Shown here piece after piece: positions 48,058 through 57,255 of a stretch of 64,000 bases of DNA. Numbering within the stretch: position 1 is the stretch's first letter; the number at the start of each line of letters is the position of its first letter. The translations under genes and the position numbers were made by a program. The DNA is from Gluconacetobacter diazotrophicus PA1 5. Lineage in GTDB: Bacteria; Pseudomonadota; Alphaproteobacteria; Acetobacterales; Acetobacteraceae. The stretch spans positions 3,252,001-3,316,000 of the forward strand of contig NC_011365.1 in the NCBI RefSeq assembly GCF_000021325.1, in the 5' to 3' direction. The notes beneath the pieces are model-generated. The model had not been told where the DNA came from. It made no database searches and saw only the letters and a list, made by a program, of their open reading frames with translations.

Positions 48058-48723
48058 ATGGTTCAACAGGCGCGGGTAACGCAGTTGGCTGACGATCAGA
48101 ATACGCACGCCGCCTTCGATCTGGCCGGCGCGGAATGCTCCTCCCTGGCTGCCGCCGGCCCCCACGCGTCCCCTCCGGAGCGGCCGCGGGGGGCGGGGCG
48201 GTCCTGCGGGGCGTTGCCGTTCCTGGTGCAGCGCGACGGGACGTGGCTCTATCGCGGCACGCCGATCCGCCGCAAGCCGATGGTCTGCCTGTTCGCCTCG
48301 GTCCTGACGCGGGATGCCGAGGGGGCGTACTGGATGCAGACCCCGACCGAGCGTGGGACGATCACCGTCGAGGATGCGCCCTTCGTTGCCGTGGAACTGC
48401 ATTGGGCCGGGTGCGGGCGCAGCCAGGTACTGTCCTTCCGCACCAATGTGGATCTGGTGGTCTGTGCCGGGCCGGAGCATCCGATCCAGGCCGACTGGAA
48501 CGTGCCCTGCGCGGAATGCGGCAGCGGCCCCGTTCCCTACCTGCATGTGCGCGACGGCGACGGGGCCTTTCCCATCCAGGCCCGGATTGCCCGTGCCGTC
48601 TATTACGAACTGGCGGCCCTGGCGGTCCCCGGGGTCTGTTGCGGCGTGCCCTGCCTGGGGGTGTGGAGCCGCAACGTCTTCTTCCCGCTGTCGCGCCTGC
48701 CGACGCCCGACGCATCCGAATGA
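48058..48723 (+). CDS. DUF1285 domain protein
   Basis: The 221-residue protein fits the DUF1285 family: LPFLVQRDGTWLYRGTPIRR, LFASVLTRDAEGAYWMQTP, and VDLVVCAGPEHPI, ending VWSRNVFFPLSRL. The first 45 residues are a poorly conserved extension. ATG 48058 follows GGGGAGC. The frame is open far upstream, antisense to the moxR genes, but is not homologous. Function unknown; cytosolic. Confidence 0.8.
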   Translation: MVQQARVTQLADDQNTHAAFDLAGAECSSLAAAGPHASPPERPRGAGRSCGALPFLVQRDGTWLYRGTPIRRKPMVCLFASVLTRDAEGAYWMQTPTERGTITVEDAPFVAVELHWAGCGRSQVLSFRTNVDLVVCAGPEHPIQADWNVPCAECGSGPVPYLHVRDGDGAFPIQARIARAVYYELAALAVPGVCCGVPCLGVWSRNVFFPLSRLPTPDASE

Positions 48724-48763
48724 ATGGCATGCCCGGTAAAGGGTGCCGCGTGATCGGCCCGGC

Positions 48764-50026
48764 ATGACGTACGGGTGCGCCGTGGCGGCGGACGACCTGC
48801 CGTGCCGTCTGGCGACAGTGCTGCCGGACGGGCGGGCGGGGCTGGACCGCCTGTGGGCCGTGCTGCCGCGGGCGCGGTTGGTGGGCGGCGTGGTGCGCGA
48901 CCTGCTGGCGGGCCGTCCGGTCTCGGACCTCGATCTCGCCACGCCGGAGCCGCCGGACCAGGTGCTGGCGGCGCTGGAGGCGGCGGGGATCAAGGTCGTG
49001 GCCACCGGGCTGGCCCATGGAACGGTGACGGCGGTGATCGCGGGCCGCCCCTACGAGATCACGACCCTGCGCCGGGACGAACGTACCGACGGGCGCCACG
49101 CCGTCGTCGCCTGGACCGACGACTGGGCCGAGGACGCGGCCCGGCGCGATTTCACCATCAACGCGATGTCCTGCGGCCGGGACGGGGTGGTGCATGATGC
49201 GTTCGGCGGCCGGGCGGACCTGGAAGCCGGGCATGTGCGCTTCGTCGGCGATCCGGCGACCCGCATCCGCGAGGACGCGCTGCGCGTGCTGCGCTTCTTC
49301 CGCTTCCACGCCCGCTATGGCCAAGGGACACCGGATGCGGCGGCGATGGCGGCGATCGCGGATGCGGCGGCGGCCGGGGCCCTGTCGCGCCTGTCGGCCG
49401 AACGCGTCTGGTCCGAATTGCGGCGCATCCTCTCCGGCCCCGCCGTGATGGAGAGCCTGGGGCTGATGGAGCGGACGGGCGTGCTGGCGCGGCTGCTGCC
49501 TGAGGGGTACGACCTGCCGGCGCTGGCCCGGCTGGTCGCCGCCGGGGCGCCGCCCGACGCCATCCTGTTCCTCGGCGTCCTGGCCCGGGCGACGCCCGGC
49601 CTTCTGGCGGCGCGGTTGCGCCTGTCGCGGGCCGAAGCCGCGTCCCTGGCCTCCCTGGGCGTGACGGCCGATTCGGCGGCGCCCGACCCGGAGGTGCCCG
49701 AACCGGGGGCGGACGACGACGCGCGGCGCCGGATGCTGGCGAACGAGGCGGCCGAGATCCTGGTCCGGCGAAGCTGGCGGGTGCAGGCGGAGCGGGTAGG
49801 CGCGCCCTCGGCGGCATGGGACGGGCTGCGGGCCGACCTGCTGGCCCGGGCGCGGCCGGTCTTCCCCCTGGCCGGGCGCGACGTGGTGGCGGCCGGCGTG
49901 GCGGCCGGGCCGCGTGTGGGCGCAGTGCTGGAGCGGGTTCGCGACTGGTGGATGGCAGGGGGATGCCGCGCCGGGCGGCGGGCCTGCATGGCCCAGCTTG
50001 AGCGCATGGTCGCCGATACCGCCTGA
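48764..50026 (+). CDS. cca: CCA tRNA nucleotidyltransferase / polyA polymerase family
   Basis: It adds or repairs the 3' CCA of tRNAs. RLVGGVVRDLLAGRPVSDLD is the class II nucleotidyltransferase start, with DLDLAT the catalytic acids, RRDFTINAMS the conserved Arg-rich motif, and GDPATRIREDALRVLRFFRF the RNA-contact segment. No HD domain is evident. ATG 48764 gives 420 residues; GTG 48743 would add seven. It follows the DUF1285 gene, an arrangement common in alphaproteobacteria. Confidence 0.93.
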   Translation: MTYGCAVAADDLPCRLATVLPDGRAGLDRLWAVLPRARLVGGVVRDLLAGRPVSDLDLATPEPPDQVLAALEAAGIKVVATGLAHGTVTAVIAGRPYEITTLRRDERTDGRHAVVAWTDDWAEDAARRDFTINAMSCGRDGVVHDAFGGRADLEAGHVRFVGDPATRIREDALRVLRFFRFHARYGQGTPDAAAMAAIADAAAAGALSRLSAERVWSELRRILSGPAVMESLGLMERTGVLARLLPEGYDLPALARLVAAGAPPDAILFLGVLARATPGLLAARLRLSRAEAASLASLGVTADSAAPDPEVPEPGADDDARRRMLANEAAEILVRRSWRVQAERVGAPSAAWDGLRADLLARARPVFPLAGRDVVAAGVAAGPRVGAVLERVRDWWMAGGCRAGRRACMAQLERMVADTA

Positions 50027-50093
50027 CCGGGTGGGCAACCGGCGGGCGGCCCGTCGCTTTCCTTTGTTGCGAACTCCTTGTTTAAAGAGCCCC

Positions 50094-51911
50094 ATGAACG
50101 TCGTCCCGCCTCGAACCCCGTCCCCTGCCGCCGCGTCGCTGGTGCCCCCCGGGGGCGGCCCGCAGAATTCCGAGCGCAGTACCGTCCTGCTGCGCCGGCT
50201 GTGGCGGTCGGAAGTGCGCCTGCATCGCGGGCGCATCGCATCGGTGATCGGGCTGACCGTCGTGATGGCGTCGCTGACCGGCCTGTACCCGCTGGTGATC
50301 CAGCGGGCGCTGGACATGTTCGCCGCCCATGATCCGCGCATCCTCTACCAGGTGCCGGCGCTGGTGATCCTGATCACCGCCGCCAAGGCGCTGTCCCAGT
50401 ACGGCCAGACCGTGGCGGTGCAGAACCTGGTCCTGATCGTGATACGCGGGCTGCAGGCGCGCATGTTCCGGCATCTGCTGCACACCGATATCTCGCGCAT
50501 CGAGCGCGAGGCCCCGGCGCAGCTTTCGGCGCGCTTCACCACCGATGCCGTGTCGATCCGCGAGGCGATGATCCGCGCGGTCAATTCGATCGGCGACGTG
50601 GTCACGGTCGCGGGCCTGGTCGTGTCCATGTTCTACATGGATTGGGAACTCAGCCTGATCGCCGCCGTGCTGTATCCGGTCGCGGCGGTGCCGATCCAGC
50701 GCCTGGGCAAGAAGGTCCGCCGTGCCTCGGGCGGCATGCAGGAACGCATGGGCGAGACCTCGGCCCTGCTGACCGAAAGCTTCGCGCAGGCCCGCACGGT
50801 GCGCGTCTACCGGCTGGAACAGAACGAGGAGGCCCGCGTCAGCCACACGTTCGACCAGTTGCACATGGCCCTGCAGCGCATCGCCCGGGGGCGGGCCCGC
50901 GTCGATCCGGTGCTGGAGGTGCTGGGTGGCTCGGCGGTCGCCGCCGTGCTGGGGTTCGCCGGCTGGCGCGCCGCGCGGGGCGGCGCGACGCTGGGCGATT
51001 TTTCCGGCTTCGTGGCGGCCCTGCTGCTGGCCGCGCGCCCGCTGCGGGCGCTGGGATCGCTGAACGCGGCGTTGCAGGAAGGGGCGGCCGGGCTGGAACG
51101 CATCTTCGCCGTGATCGACGAGCCCGCCGACATCGTCGAATCCCCCGATGCCCGTCCGCTGCCCGCCGGCAACGGCCATCTGCGCTTCGAGGACGTGTCC
51201 TTCTTCTATCCGGACGGACGGGCCGGGCTGGACGGGCTGAGCTTCGAGGCCCGGCCCGGGCTGACCGTGGCGCTGGTCGGCCCGTCCGGGGCCGGGAAAT
51301 CCACCGCCCTGTCGCTGATCCCCCGCCTGCATGACGTCGGCGCCGGGCGCATCGTGCTGGACGGGGTCGACCTGCGGGCGCTCCGGCTGGGCGACCTGCG
51401 CGACGCCATCGCCTATGTCAGCCAGGACACGCTGCTGTTCGACCTGTCGGTGGCCGACAACATCCGCATCGGCCGCCCGGGCGCCACGGATGCCGAAATC
51501 CGCACGGCGGCGCGCGCCGCCGCGGCGGAGTCCTTCATCGACGCGCTGCCCGAGGGCTTCGCCACCCGGGTGGGGCCGGGCGGGCAGCGCCTGTCGGGCG
51601 GCCAGCGCCAGCGCGTGGCCCTGGCCCGCGCGCTGCTGCGCGACCCGCGCGTGCTGCTGCTGGACGAGGCCACCAGCGCCCTGGACAGCGAGAGCGAGGC
51701 CCTGGTCCAGCAGGCGCTGGGCCAGTTGCGCCAGGGGCGGACCACCATCGTCGTGGCCCATCGGCTGTCGACCGTACGCTCGGCCGACCTGGTGGTCGCG
51801 ATGGCGGGCGGGCAGGGGGTCGAATGCGGTACCCACGCGGCCCTGATGGAAGCCGACGGGTTGTACGCCCGGATGGTCCGGACACAGGCATTCGGCGAAG
51901 TCGGCCCGTAA
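50094..51911 (+). CDS. ABC exporter, MsbA-like half-transporter
   Basis: The 605-residue half-exporter has an N-terminal six-helix domain and a C-terminal ATPase: Walker A GPSGAGKST (396-404), Q-loop ISYVSQDTL-like AYVSQDTLLFD, signature LSGGQ (500-504), Walker B VLLLDEATSALD. Family members export lipids, peptides or drugs as dimers. ATG 50094 follows TTAAAGAGCCC and the frame starts cleanly at conserved sequence after a 25-residue Pro-rich lead. Substrate cannot be told from sequence. Confidence 0.9.
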   Translation: MNVVPPRTPSPAAASLVPPGGGPQNSERSTVLLRRLWRSEVRLHRGRIASVIGLTVVMASLTGLYPLVIQRALDMFAAHDPRILYQVPALVILITAAKALSQYGQTVAVQNLVLIVIRGLQARMFRHLLHTDISRIEREAPAQLSARFTTDAVSIREAMIRAVNSIGDVVTVAGLVVSMFYMDWELSLIAAVLYPVAAVPIQRLGKKVRRASGGMQERMGETSALLTESFAQARTVRVYRLEQNEEARVSHTFDQLHMALQRIARGRARVDPVLEVLGGSAVAAVLGFAGWRAARGGATLGDFSGFVAALLLAARPLRALGSLNAALQEGAAGLERIFAVIDEPADIVESPDARPLPAGNGHLRFEDVSFFYPDGRAGLDGLSFEARPGLTVALVGPSGAGKSTALSLIPRLHDVGAGRIVLDGVDLRALRLGDLRDAIAYVSQDTLLFDLSVADNIRIGRPGATDAEIRTAARAAAAESFIDALPEGFATRVGPGGQRLSGGQRQRVALARALLRDPRVLLLDEATSALDSESEALVQQALGQLRQGRTTIVVAHRLSTVRSADLVVAMAGGQGVECGTHAALMEADGLYARMVRTQAFGEVGP

Positions 51912-52056
51912 ACGCGGGCTGGTGGCGCGTCCTTTACGATTGCTTTAAAAAACGATTTCAAAACAACCTGATGGCCGTGAAGCGCCGCGCGGTATCGTGG
52001 CGCGTGGGTTTTTCACCTGCGGGGGCGGTTGATGGATCGGGCGCTTCGTGCCATGG

Positions 52057-52079
52057 ATTGACCGACCGGTTCGGTCAAT
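52057..52079. promoter_or_regulatory. Perfect inverted repeat, likely TetR-family operator
   Basis: ATTGACCGA (52057-52065) and TCGGTCAAT (52071-52079) are perfect complements around CCGGT. The sequence resembles TetR-family operators. It lies 41 bases upstream of the emrA start in the 209-base spacer, so repression of emrAB by a TetR-type drug sensor is likely. No regulator gene is in the window. The 5' part of the spacer (51912-52056) shows no gene. Confidence 0.75.
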
Positions 52080-52120
52080 ATGTCCGCGCTGGCGGCAGGG
52101 CTGGAAACAAGAGGAACCGT

Positions 52121-53212
52121 ATGGCCGAGCAAGACGGCGCTACGCCGGGCAAGACGCCGGACGACACGCGCAGGAAAAAATCCAATCCGATGGTGCGGAT
52201 CGGCCTGATCGCCTTCGTCGCGGTCGTCGCCGTGGGGGCGGGGGTGTACTGGTTCCTGACCCGCAACGATATCGAGACCGACGATGCCTTCACCGCCGGG
52301 CGCGCGGTGACGATCGCCCCGCATGTGCGCGGCTACGTCACCGCCCTGCTGGTGAACGACAACCAGTTCGTGCATGCCGGCGACCTGCTGGCGAAGATCG
52401 ATGACCGCGATTATCGCGCCGCGCGCGACAACGCGGCCGCGACGCTGGACATCGCCCGTGCCCAGGCGGCCGGCGCGCAGTTCGGCCTGCTGGTCGCGCA
52501 GAAGGATTTCCCCGGCCGCCTGATCGCGGCGCAGGGACAGTTGCTGTCCGCCCAGGCGCAGGAATTCAGGGCCGAGACCGATTATCGCCGCCAGCACGCG
52601 GTGGCCCGCGCGGCCACCACGCAGCAGGATATCGACTACGCCACCGCCGCGCTGCAGGCCGCCAAGGCCCAGGTGCTGCAGGCCCAGGGCAACCTGCAGG
52701 TGGCCGAGCCGGTGAAGGCCAATATCTCGAACACGCAGACGCGGGTCGGCCAGTTCGACGCGCAGGTGACGCAGGCGCAGGCGCAACTGACCCAGGCGGA
52801 ACTGAACCTGGGCTGGACCGAAATCCGGGCGCCGCATGACGGCTGGATTTCCCAGCGCAATATCGAACGCGGCAGCTTCGTCAGCGAAGGCCAGTCGATC
52901 TTCTCGATCGTCGAGCCCGAGGTCTGGGTGATCGCGAACTACAAGGAAACGCAGGTCACCCACATGCGGCCGGGGCAGAAGGTCGATATCGCGGTCGATG
53001 CCTATCCGTTCCTGAACCTGCGGGGCCATGTGGATTCGATCCAGCTCGGCACGGGTGCCACCTTCAGCGCCTTCCCGCCGGAAAACGCCACCGGCAATTA
53101 CGTGAAGATCGTCCAGCGCGTGCCGGTGAAGATCCTGATCGACGAGGGGCTGCGCGCCGACGTGCCGCTGTCGCTGGGCCTGTCGGTCGAGCCGACGGTC
53201 TACACGAAGTGA
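52121..53212 (+). CDS. emrA: Multidrug efflux adaptor EmrA-like
   Basis: The 363-residue membrane-fusion protein has one N-terminal membrane helix (about 26-47), a lipoyl half (RAVTIAPHVRGYVTALLVND), a long alpha-hairpin (about 95-200) and the second half (IRAPHDGWISQRNIERGSFV). It pairs with the following MFS pump to cross the periplasm. ATG 52121 has AAGAGGAACCGT upstream. Its GTGA overlap with the next gene indicates coupling. Confidence 0.9.
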   Translation: MAEQDGATPGKTPDDTRRKKSNPMVRIGLIAFVAVVAVGAGVYWFLTRNDIETDDAFTAGRAVTIAPHVRGYVTALLVNDNQFVHAGDLLAKIDDRDYRAARDNAAATLDIARAQAAGAQFGLLVAQKDFPGRLIAAQGQLLSAQAQEFRAETDYRRQHAVARAATTQQDIDYATAALQAAKAQVLQAQGNLQVAEPVKANISNTQTRVGQFDAQVTQAQAQLTQAELNLGWTEIRAPHDGWISQRNIERGSFVSEGQSIFSIVEPEVWVIANYKETQVTHMRPGQKVDIAVDAYPFLNLRGHVDSIQLGTGATFSAFPPENATGNYVKIVQRVPVKILIDEGLRADVPLSLGLSVEPTVYTK

Positions 53213-54807
53213 GCGGCGCGCCGCCGGGGGATGCGGGGGCGGCGGCGGATGCGCCGCAGCCCTGGAAGCCGCGGGCCAACCCGTGGCTGATCGCGGTCAT
53301 CGTGACCGTGGCGGCGTTCATGGAAATCCTGGACACGACCATCGTCAACGTCTCGCTGCCGCATATCGCCGGCAGCCTGTCCTCGACCTATGACGATGCG
53401 ACCTGGACCCTGACATCGTACCTGGTGGCGAACGGCATCGTCCTGACCATTTCCGGGTGGCTGGGAAAGCTGCTGGGGCGCAAGCGCTATTTCATCATCT
53501 GCATCTTCATGTTCTCGGTCTCGTCCTTCCTGTGCGGGATCTCGCACAGCCTGCCGCAACTGATCATGTTCCGCCTGATGCAGGGCTTCTTCGGCGGCGG
53601 GCTGCAGCCGAACCAGCAATCGATCATCCTGGACACGTTCCCGCCCGAACGGCGGGCGGCGGCGTTCGGCCTGACGGCGATCGCGACCATCGTGGCGCCG
53701 GTGATCGGGCCGTCGCTGGGCGGGTGGATCACCGACAATTATTCCTGGCGCTGGATCTTCTTCATCAACGTGCCGGTGGGCCTGCTGGCGACCTTCGCGG
53801 TGTCGATGGTCGTGGACGACCCGCCCTGGGCGCAGAAGCAGAAGGCGCCGCTCGATATCGTCGGCATCGGCCTGATCGCCATCGGCTTCGGCTGCCTGGA
53901 GGTCGCGGTCGACCGGGGCGAGGACGAGGACTGGTTCGGGTCGGGGATGATCCGCACCATGGCGGTACTGGCCGTCCTGGGCATCGGCGGGGCGGTCGCC
54001 TGGCTGCTGACCACCAAGCGGCCGGCGGTGGACCTGCGCGTGTTCAAGGACCGCAATTTCGCGACCGGCACGGCGCTGATCGGGGCGGTGGGCGCGCTGC
54101 TCTATGCCTCGGCGATCATCGTGCCGCAGTTCGCGCAGCAGGTGATGGGCTATACCGCGACGCTGTCCGGCCTGATCCTCTCGCCCGGCGGCATCGCGGT
54201 CATCATCCTGATCCCGCTGGTCGGGCGGGCGATGAAATATGTCAGCCTGCGGGTGCTGATCGCGTTCGGCTTCTTCTTCATGGGCGTGTCGCTGTTCTGG
54301 TCCGCGCATCTGGTGCCGGCGCTGGATTTCCGCCACCTGGTGTGGTTCCGCATGAGCCAGACCGCCAGCCTGGCGTTCCTGTTCGTGCCGATTTCCACCA
54401 TCACCTATGCGACCCTGCCGCGCGAGTTGAACGCCGATGCGTCCGCCCTGTTCAGCATGGCGCGCAACGTGCTGGGCTCGATCGCGATCTCCGGGTCCAC
54501 CGCCCTGCTGACGGAAATCCGGCAGGCGCACCAGACGCAGATGGTCCATTGGATGACGCCGTTCAGCCAGCCCTATGTCGATTACCTGGCGCATGCGCGC
54601 CAGGCGGCGGCGGGGCGCGGGGTGGCCTCGGCGGCGGTCAACGCCGTGGCGCAGCATCGGCTGTTCCTGGAATTCACCCGCCAGATCGCGATCCTGGCCT
54701 ATAACGAGGTCTTCATGATCCTGGGCATAGGGGCGTTCATGGTGGTGCCGTTCTGCTTCCTGCTGTCGCCCATCCGTGGCGGCGGCAAGCCGGGAGCGGC
54801 GCATTGA
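53209..54807 (+). CDS. emrB: MFS multidrug transporter EmrB-like (DHA2, 14 TM)
   Basis: The 532-residue proton antiporter carries the DHA2 motif C region (FMEILDTTIVNVSLPHIAGS) and GLQPNQQSIILDTFPPERRA, with about 14 hydrophobic helices and WRWIFFINVPVG. It starts at GTG 53209, overlapping the emrA stop. The pump works with EmrA to expel hydrophobic compounds. Its stop overlaps the following TTG of the Nudix gene. Confidence 0.93.
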   Translation: MSGAPPGDAGAAADAPQPWKPRANPWLIAVIVTVAAFMEILDTTIVNVSLPHIAGSLSSTYDDATWTLTSYLVANGIVLTISGWLGKLLGRKRYFIICIFMFSVSSFLCGISHSLPQLIMFRLMQGFFGGGLQPNQQSIILDTFPPERRAAAFGLTAIATIVAPVIGPSLGGWITDNYSWRWIFFINVPVGLLATFAVSMVVDDPPWAQKQKAPLDIVGIGLIAIGFGCLEVAVDRGEDEDWFGSGMIRTMAVLAVLGIGGAVAWLLTTKRPAVDLRVFKDRNFATGTALIGAVGALLYASAIIVPQFAQQVMGYTATLSGLILSPGGIAVIILIPLVGRAMKYVSLRVLIAFGFFFMGVSLFWSAHLVPALDFRHLVWFRMSQTASLAFLFVPISTITYATLPRELNADASALFSMARNVLGSIAISGSTALLTEIRQAHQTQMVHWMTPFSQPYVDYLAHARQAAAGRGVASAAVNAVAQHRLFLEFTRQIAILAYNEVFMILGIGAFMVVPFCFLLSPIRGGGKPGAAH

Positions 54808-55223
54808 GCCTGTCGCAGGACCTGGGGCCCGTCATTCGCGTCGTCTCGGCGGCGATCGTGCGCGAAGGGGCGTTGCTGCTGGTGCGCAAGCGCGGCACCG
54901 ATGCCTTCATGCTGCCCGGCGGCAAGGCCGAGCCGGGCGAGGACGAGGCCGCCACCCTGCGGCGCGAACTGGACGAGGAACTGGGCTGCGGCCTGCATCC
55001 GGAATCGGTCGCGCTGCTGGGCCGCTTCGCGGCGCCCGCGGCGAACGAGCCGGGATTCACCGTGCAGTCGGCGGTGTATCGCGGCCGGCTGGAGGGCCGG
55101 CCAGCCATCCGCGCGGAAATCGCGCAGATGCTGTGGTTCGACCTGCGCGCATCCCATGGGGAGGCCGTGCTGGCGCCGCTGCTGCGCCTGCACGTGCTGC
55201 CCGCCCTCAGGCAGGCTGGCTGA
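54804..55223 (+). CDS. Nudix hydrolase
   Basis: The 139-residue protein has a complete Nudix box: G40, E46, REL (54-56), EE (58-59), G61. GGKAEPGEDEAATLRRELDE shows it. The start appears to be TTG 54804 inside the emrB stop. Such small enzymes hydrolyse nucleoside diphosphates linked to another moiety; the substrate is not predictable. Its 3' end overlaps the opposing rppH by 17 bases. Confidence 0.8.
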   Translation: MSLSQDLGPVIRVVSAAIVREGALLLVRKRGTDAFMLPGGKAEPGEDEAATLRRELDEELGCGLHPESVALLGRFAAPAANEPGFTVQSAVYRGRLEGRPAIRAEIAQMLWFDLRASHGEAVLAPLLRLHVLPALRQAG

Positions 55224-55710
55224 AGCGGGCGAAGTCGCGGACCAGGGTCCGGTAGATGTCGCGCTTGAAGCCGACATTGCGCTCCGGCAGGCTGGGCAGG
55301 TCGATCCACTGCCAGGCATCGAATTCCGGCGGCTGCTGGTCGTCCAGGCGGATATCCGAATCCTGCCCGGTGAAGCGCAGGGCGAACCATTTCTGCGTCT
55401 GGCCGCGATAGCGCCCGCCCAGCGCCCGGCCGATCAGCGCGGCGGGCAGGTCGTAGGTCAGCCAGTCCGGCCGCGCGCCCATGATGACGGCCCGGTCGGT
55501 GCCGATTTCCTCGCGCAGTTCGCGCAGCACCGCCTCTTCCGGGTCCTCGTCGGCGTCGATGCCGCCCTGCGGGCACTGCCAGACGCCGCCATCCAGCGGG
55601 CCGCCGGCGCCCGGCTGGTCGGTGCGGCGGCCGATCAGGATCTTGCCCCGGGCGTTGAACAGCATGGCGCCGACATTGCGGCGATAGGGCAGGGTCGCCG
55701 CGTCAGTCAT
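55207..55710 (-). CDS. rppH: RNA pyrophosphohydrolase
   Basis: RppH converts 5'-triphosphate RNA to monophosphate, triggering decay. The 167-residue protein begins YRRNVGAMLFNARGKILIGRR and has the family-specific WQCPQGGIDADEDPEEAVLR with the Nudix acids REL (63-65) and EE (67-68). RYRGQTQKWFALRF is another RppH segment. It overlaps the neighbouring ctpA stop by eight bases and is likely in the same operon downstream of ctpA. Confidence 0.93.
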   Translation of the reverse strand: MTDAATLPYRRNVGAMLFNARGKILIGRRTDQPGAGGPLDGGVWQCPQGGIDADEDPEEAVLRELREEIGTDRAVIMGARPDWLTYDLPAALIGRALGGRYRGQTQKWFALRFTGQDSDIRLDDQQPPEFDAWQWIDLPSLPERNVGFKRDIYRTLVRDFARFSQPA

Positions 55711-57121
55711 GACGCGGCGCCGCGGGGACGGCGGCGGCGGCCGAACGCGGCCCCGTTCCCATCGCGCGGACGATCTTCAGCCCTTCCTGCAACTGGAAGT
55801 CGGTGGCCGGCTTGGTCGGGTCGAAGGACGGCCAGTTCGCCGGCGGCTCGTCGGGGATGGACGACACGATGGCGGGCAGGTCGGTGCGGGCCGGCGGCTT
55901 GGCGGTATTGCCGCCCTGGTTCTTGATGATGTGGCTGAGGTCGGCCTCGCGGATGCTGTAGGCCGGGTCCTCGCGCGTTTCGCGCACTGTCACGTCGGGC
56001 ACGATGCCCAGCCCCTGGATGGACCGGCCCGAGGGCGTGTAGTAGCGCGCCGTCGTCAGCCGCAGCGCGCCGTCGCCCGGGATGGGCAGGATGGTCTGCA
56101 CCGAGCCCTTGCCGAAGGATTTTTCGCCCACCACCACCGCGCGCTGGTGGTCCTGCAGCGCGCCGGCGACGATTTCGCTGGCCGAGGCCGAACCGCCATT
56201 GATCAGCACCACCATCGGCAGGTCGTCGGTGATGTCGGTGCCGTGCGCGTCCCACCGCTGGCTTTCCTGCGGATGGCGGGCGCGGGTCGAAACGATCTCG
56301 CCATTGCGGATGAAATCGGACCCGACCTGGATCGCCTGGTTCAGCAGCCCGCCCGGGTCGGACCGCAGGTCCAGCACCAGCCCGGTCAGGTGGCCGTGGG
56401 CTTCGTCCTTCAGCTTGCGGAACGCGGCTTCCAATCCCGGGCCGGTCTCCTCGTTGAACTGCGAGACGCGGATGTAGCCCACCGTGTCGTACAGCGCCGA
56501 TCGGATGACCTGGATATGGATGATCGCGCGGGTCATGGTCACGACGATCGGCTTGGGCGTCTTTTCCCGGATCAGGGTCAGGGTGATCTTGGTATCCGGC
56601 TTGCCGCGCATGCGCCCCACGGCCTCGTCCAGCGGCAGGCCGTCGATGTTCTTGCCGTCGATCGCGACGATGTAGTCGCCCGGCTTGATCCCGGCGCGCG
56701 CCGCCGGCGTGTCGTCGACCGGCGAGACGACGCGGATATGGCTGTCCTCGCCCTGCACCTCCAGCCCCAGCCCGCCGAATTCGCCCTTGGTCTGGACCTG
56801 CAGGTCGCCGTACTGCTTTTCGGTCATGTACGAGCTGTGCGGGTCCAGGCCGCTCAGCATGCCGTTCAGCGCGTTGATGATCAGGTCGCGATTCGAGACC
56901 GGATCGACATAGTTCGCCTTCACCTGTTCCAGCACGTGGCCGAACAGCGACAGCAGGCGGAAATTCTCGGCCGGTGAATCGCTGTCCTTCGACAGGCTGG
57001 CGGCCAGGGCGTTGGACGTCAGGTTGCCACCCCCCAGGCCGGGAAGGTGGGTGATCTGCGGACCCGCGGCGATACCTGCCAGAAAGGCGCAACCAAGCAG
57101 CAGGCCGGTGCGGAACGTCAT
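55703..57121 (-). CDS. ctpA: Carboxy-terminal processing protease (S41)
   Basis: The 472-residue periplasmic protease has an N-terminal signal/anchor (MTFRTGLLLGCAFLAGIAAG), a PDZ domain (about 112-200, LGLEVQGEDSHIRVV) and the S41 catalytic part. Ser313 in GGSASASEIV and Lys338 in KSFGKGSVQ form the dyad. C-terminal-processing proteases trim envelope proteins and adjust cell-wall hydrolases. AGGAG lies nine bases before ATG 57121. The preceding EnvC-like gene on the same strand is a plausible functional partner. Confidence 0.93.
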   Translation of the reverse strand: MTFRTGLLLGCAFLAGIAAGPQITHLPGLGGGNLTSNALAASLSKDSDSPAENFRLLSLFGHVLEQVKANYVDPVSNRDLIINALNGMLSGLDPHSSYMTEKQYGDLQVQTKGEFGGLGLEVQGEDSHIRVVSPVDDTPAARAGIKPGDYIVAIDGKNIDGLPLDEAVGRMRGKPDTKITLTLIREKTPKPIVVTMTRAIIHIQVIRSALYDTVGYIRVSQFNEETGPGLEAAFRKLKDEAHGHLTGLVLDLRSDPGGLLNQAIQVGSDFIRNGEIVSTRARHPQESQRWDAHGTDITDDLPMVVLINGGSASASEIVAGALQDHQRAVVVGEKSFGKGSVQTILPIPGDGALRLTTARYYTPSGRSIQGLGIVPDVTVRETREDPAYSIREADLSHIIKNQGGNTAKPPARTDLPAIVSSIPDEPPANWPSFDPTKPATDFQLQEGLKIVRAMGTGPRSAAAAVPAAPRHD

Positions 57122-57181
57122 GCCGTACGTCTCCTGAATGAAGCCGCCCGCCGCCCCTGGCGTGGGGCCGTGGACGGCGGT

Positions 57182-57236
57182 ACGTGCCAAAGGGCACGTG
57201 GGGAGTCATTTTCGGCAATCTTATACCGAACTCCCA
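57182..57236 (-). promoter_or_regulatory. Hairpins and possible promoter before ctpA
   Basis: ACGTGCC (57182-57188) and GGCACGT (57193-57199) form a perfect stem. A second imperfect stem (57199-57236) includes TTCGG/CCGAA. On the minus strand TATAAG lies inside it, with TTTCCG sixteen bases upstream as a weak -35. It sits between the EnvC-like stop and the ctpA start, so it may end one transcript or start another. Confidence 0.35.
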
Positions 57237-57255
57237 CGCGGCGGAAACTGCCTAC

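Noticed and set aside
51824-52120. Upstream extension of emrA overlapping the ABC exporter gene
   Set aside because: It would place the operator inside the coding region and lacks homology; ATG 52121 has a good ribosome-binding site and leads directly to the membrane anchor.
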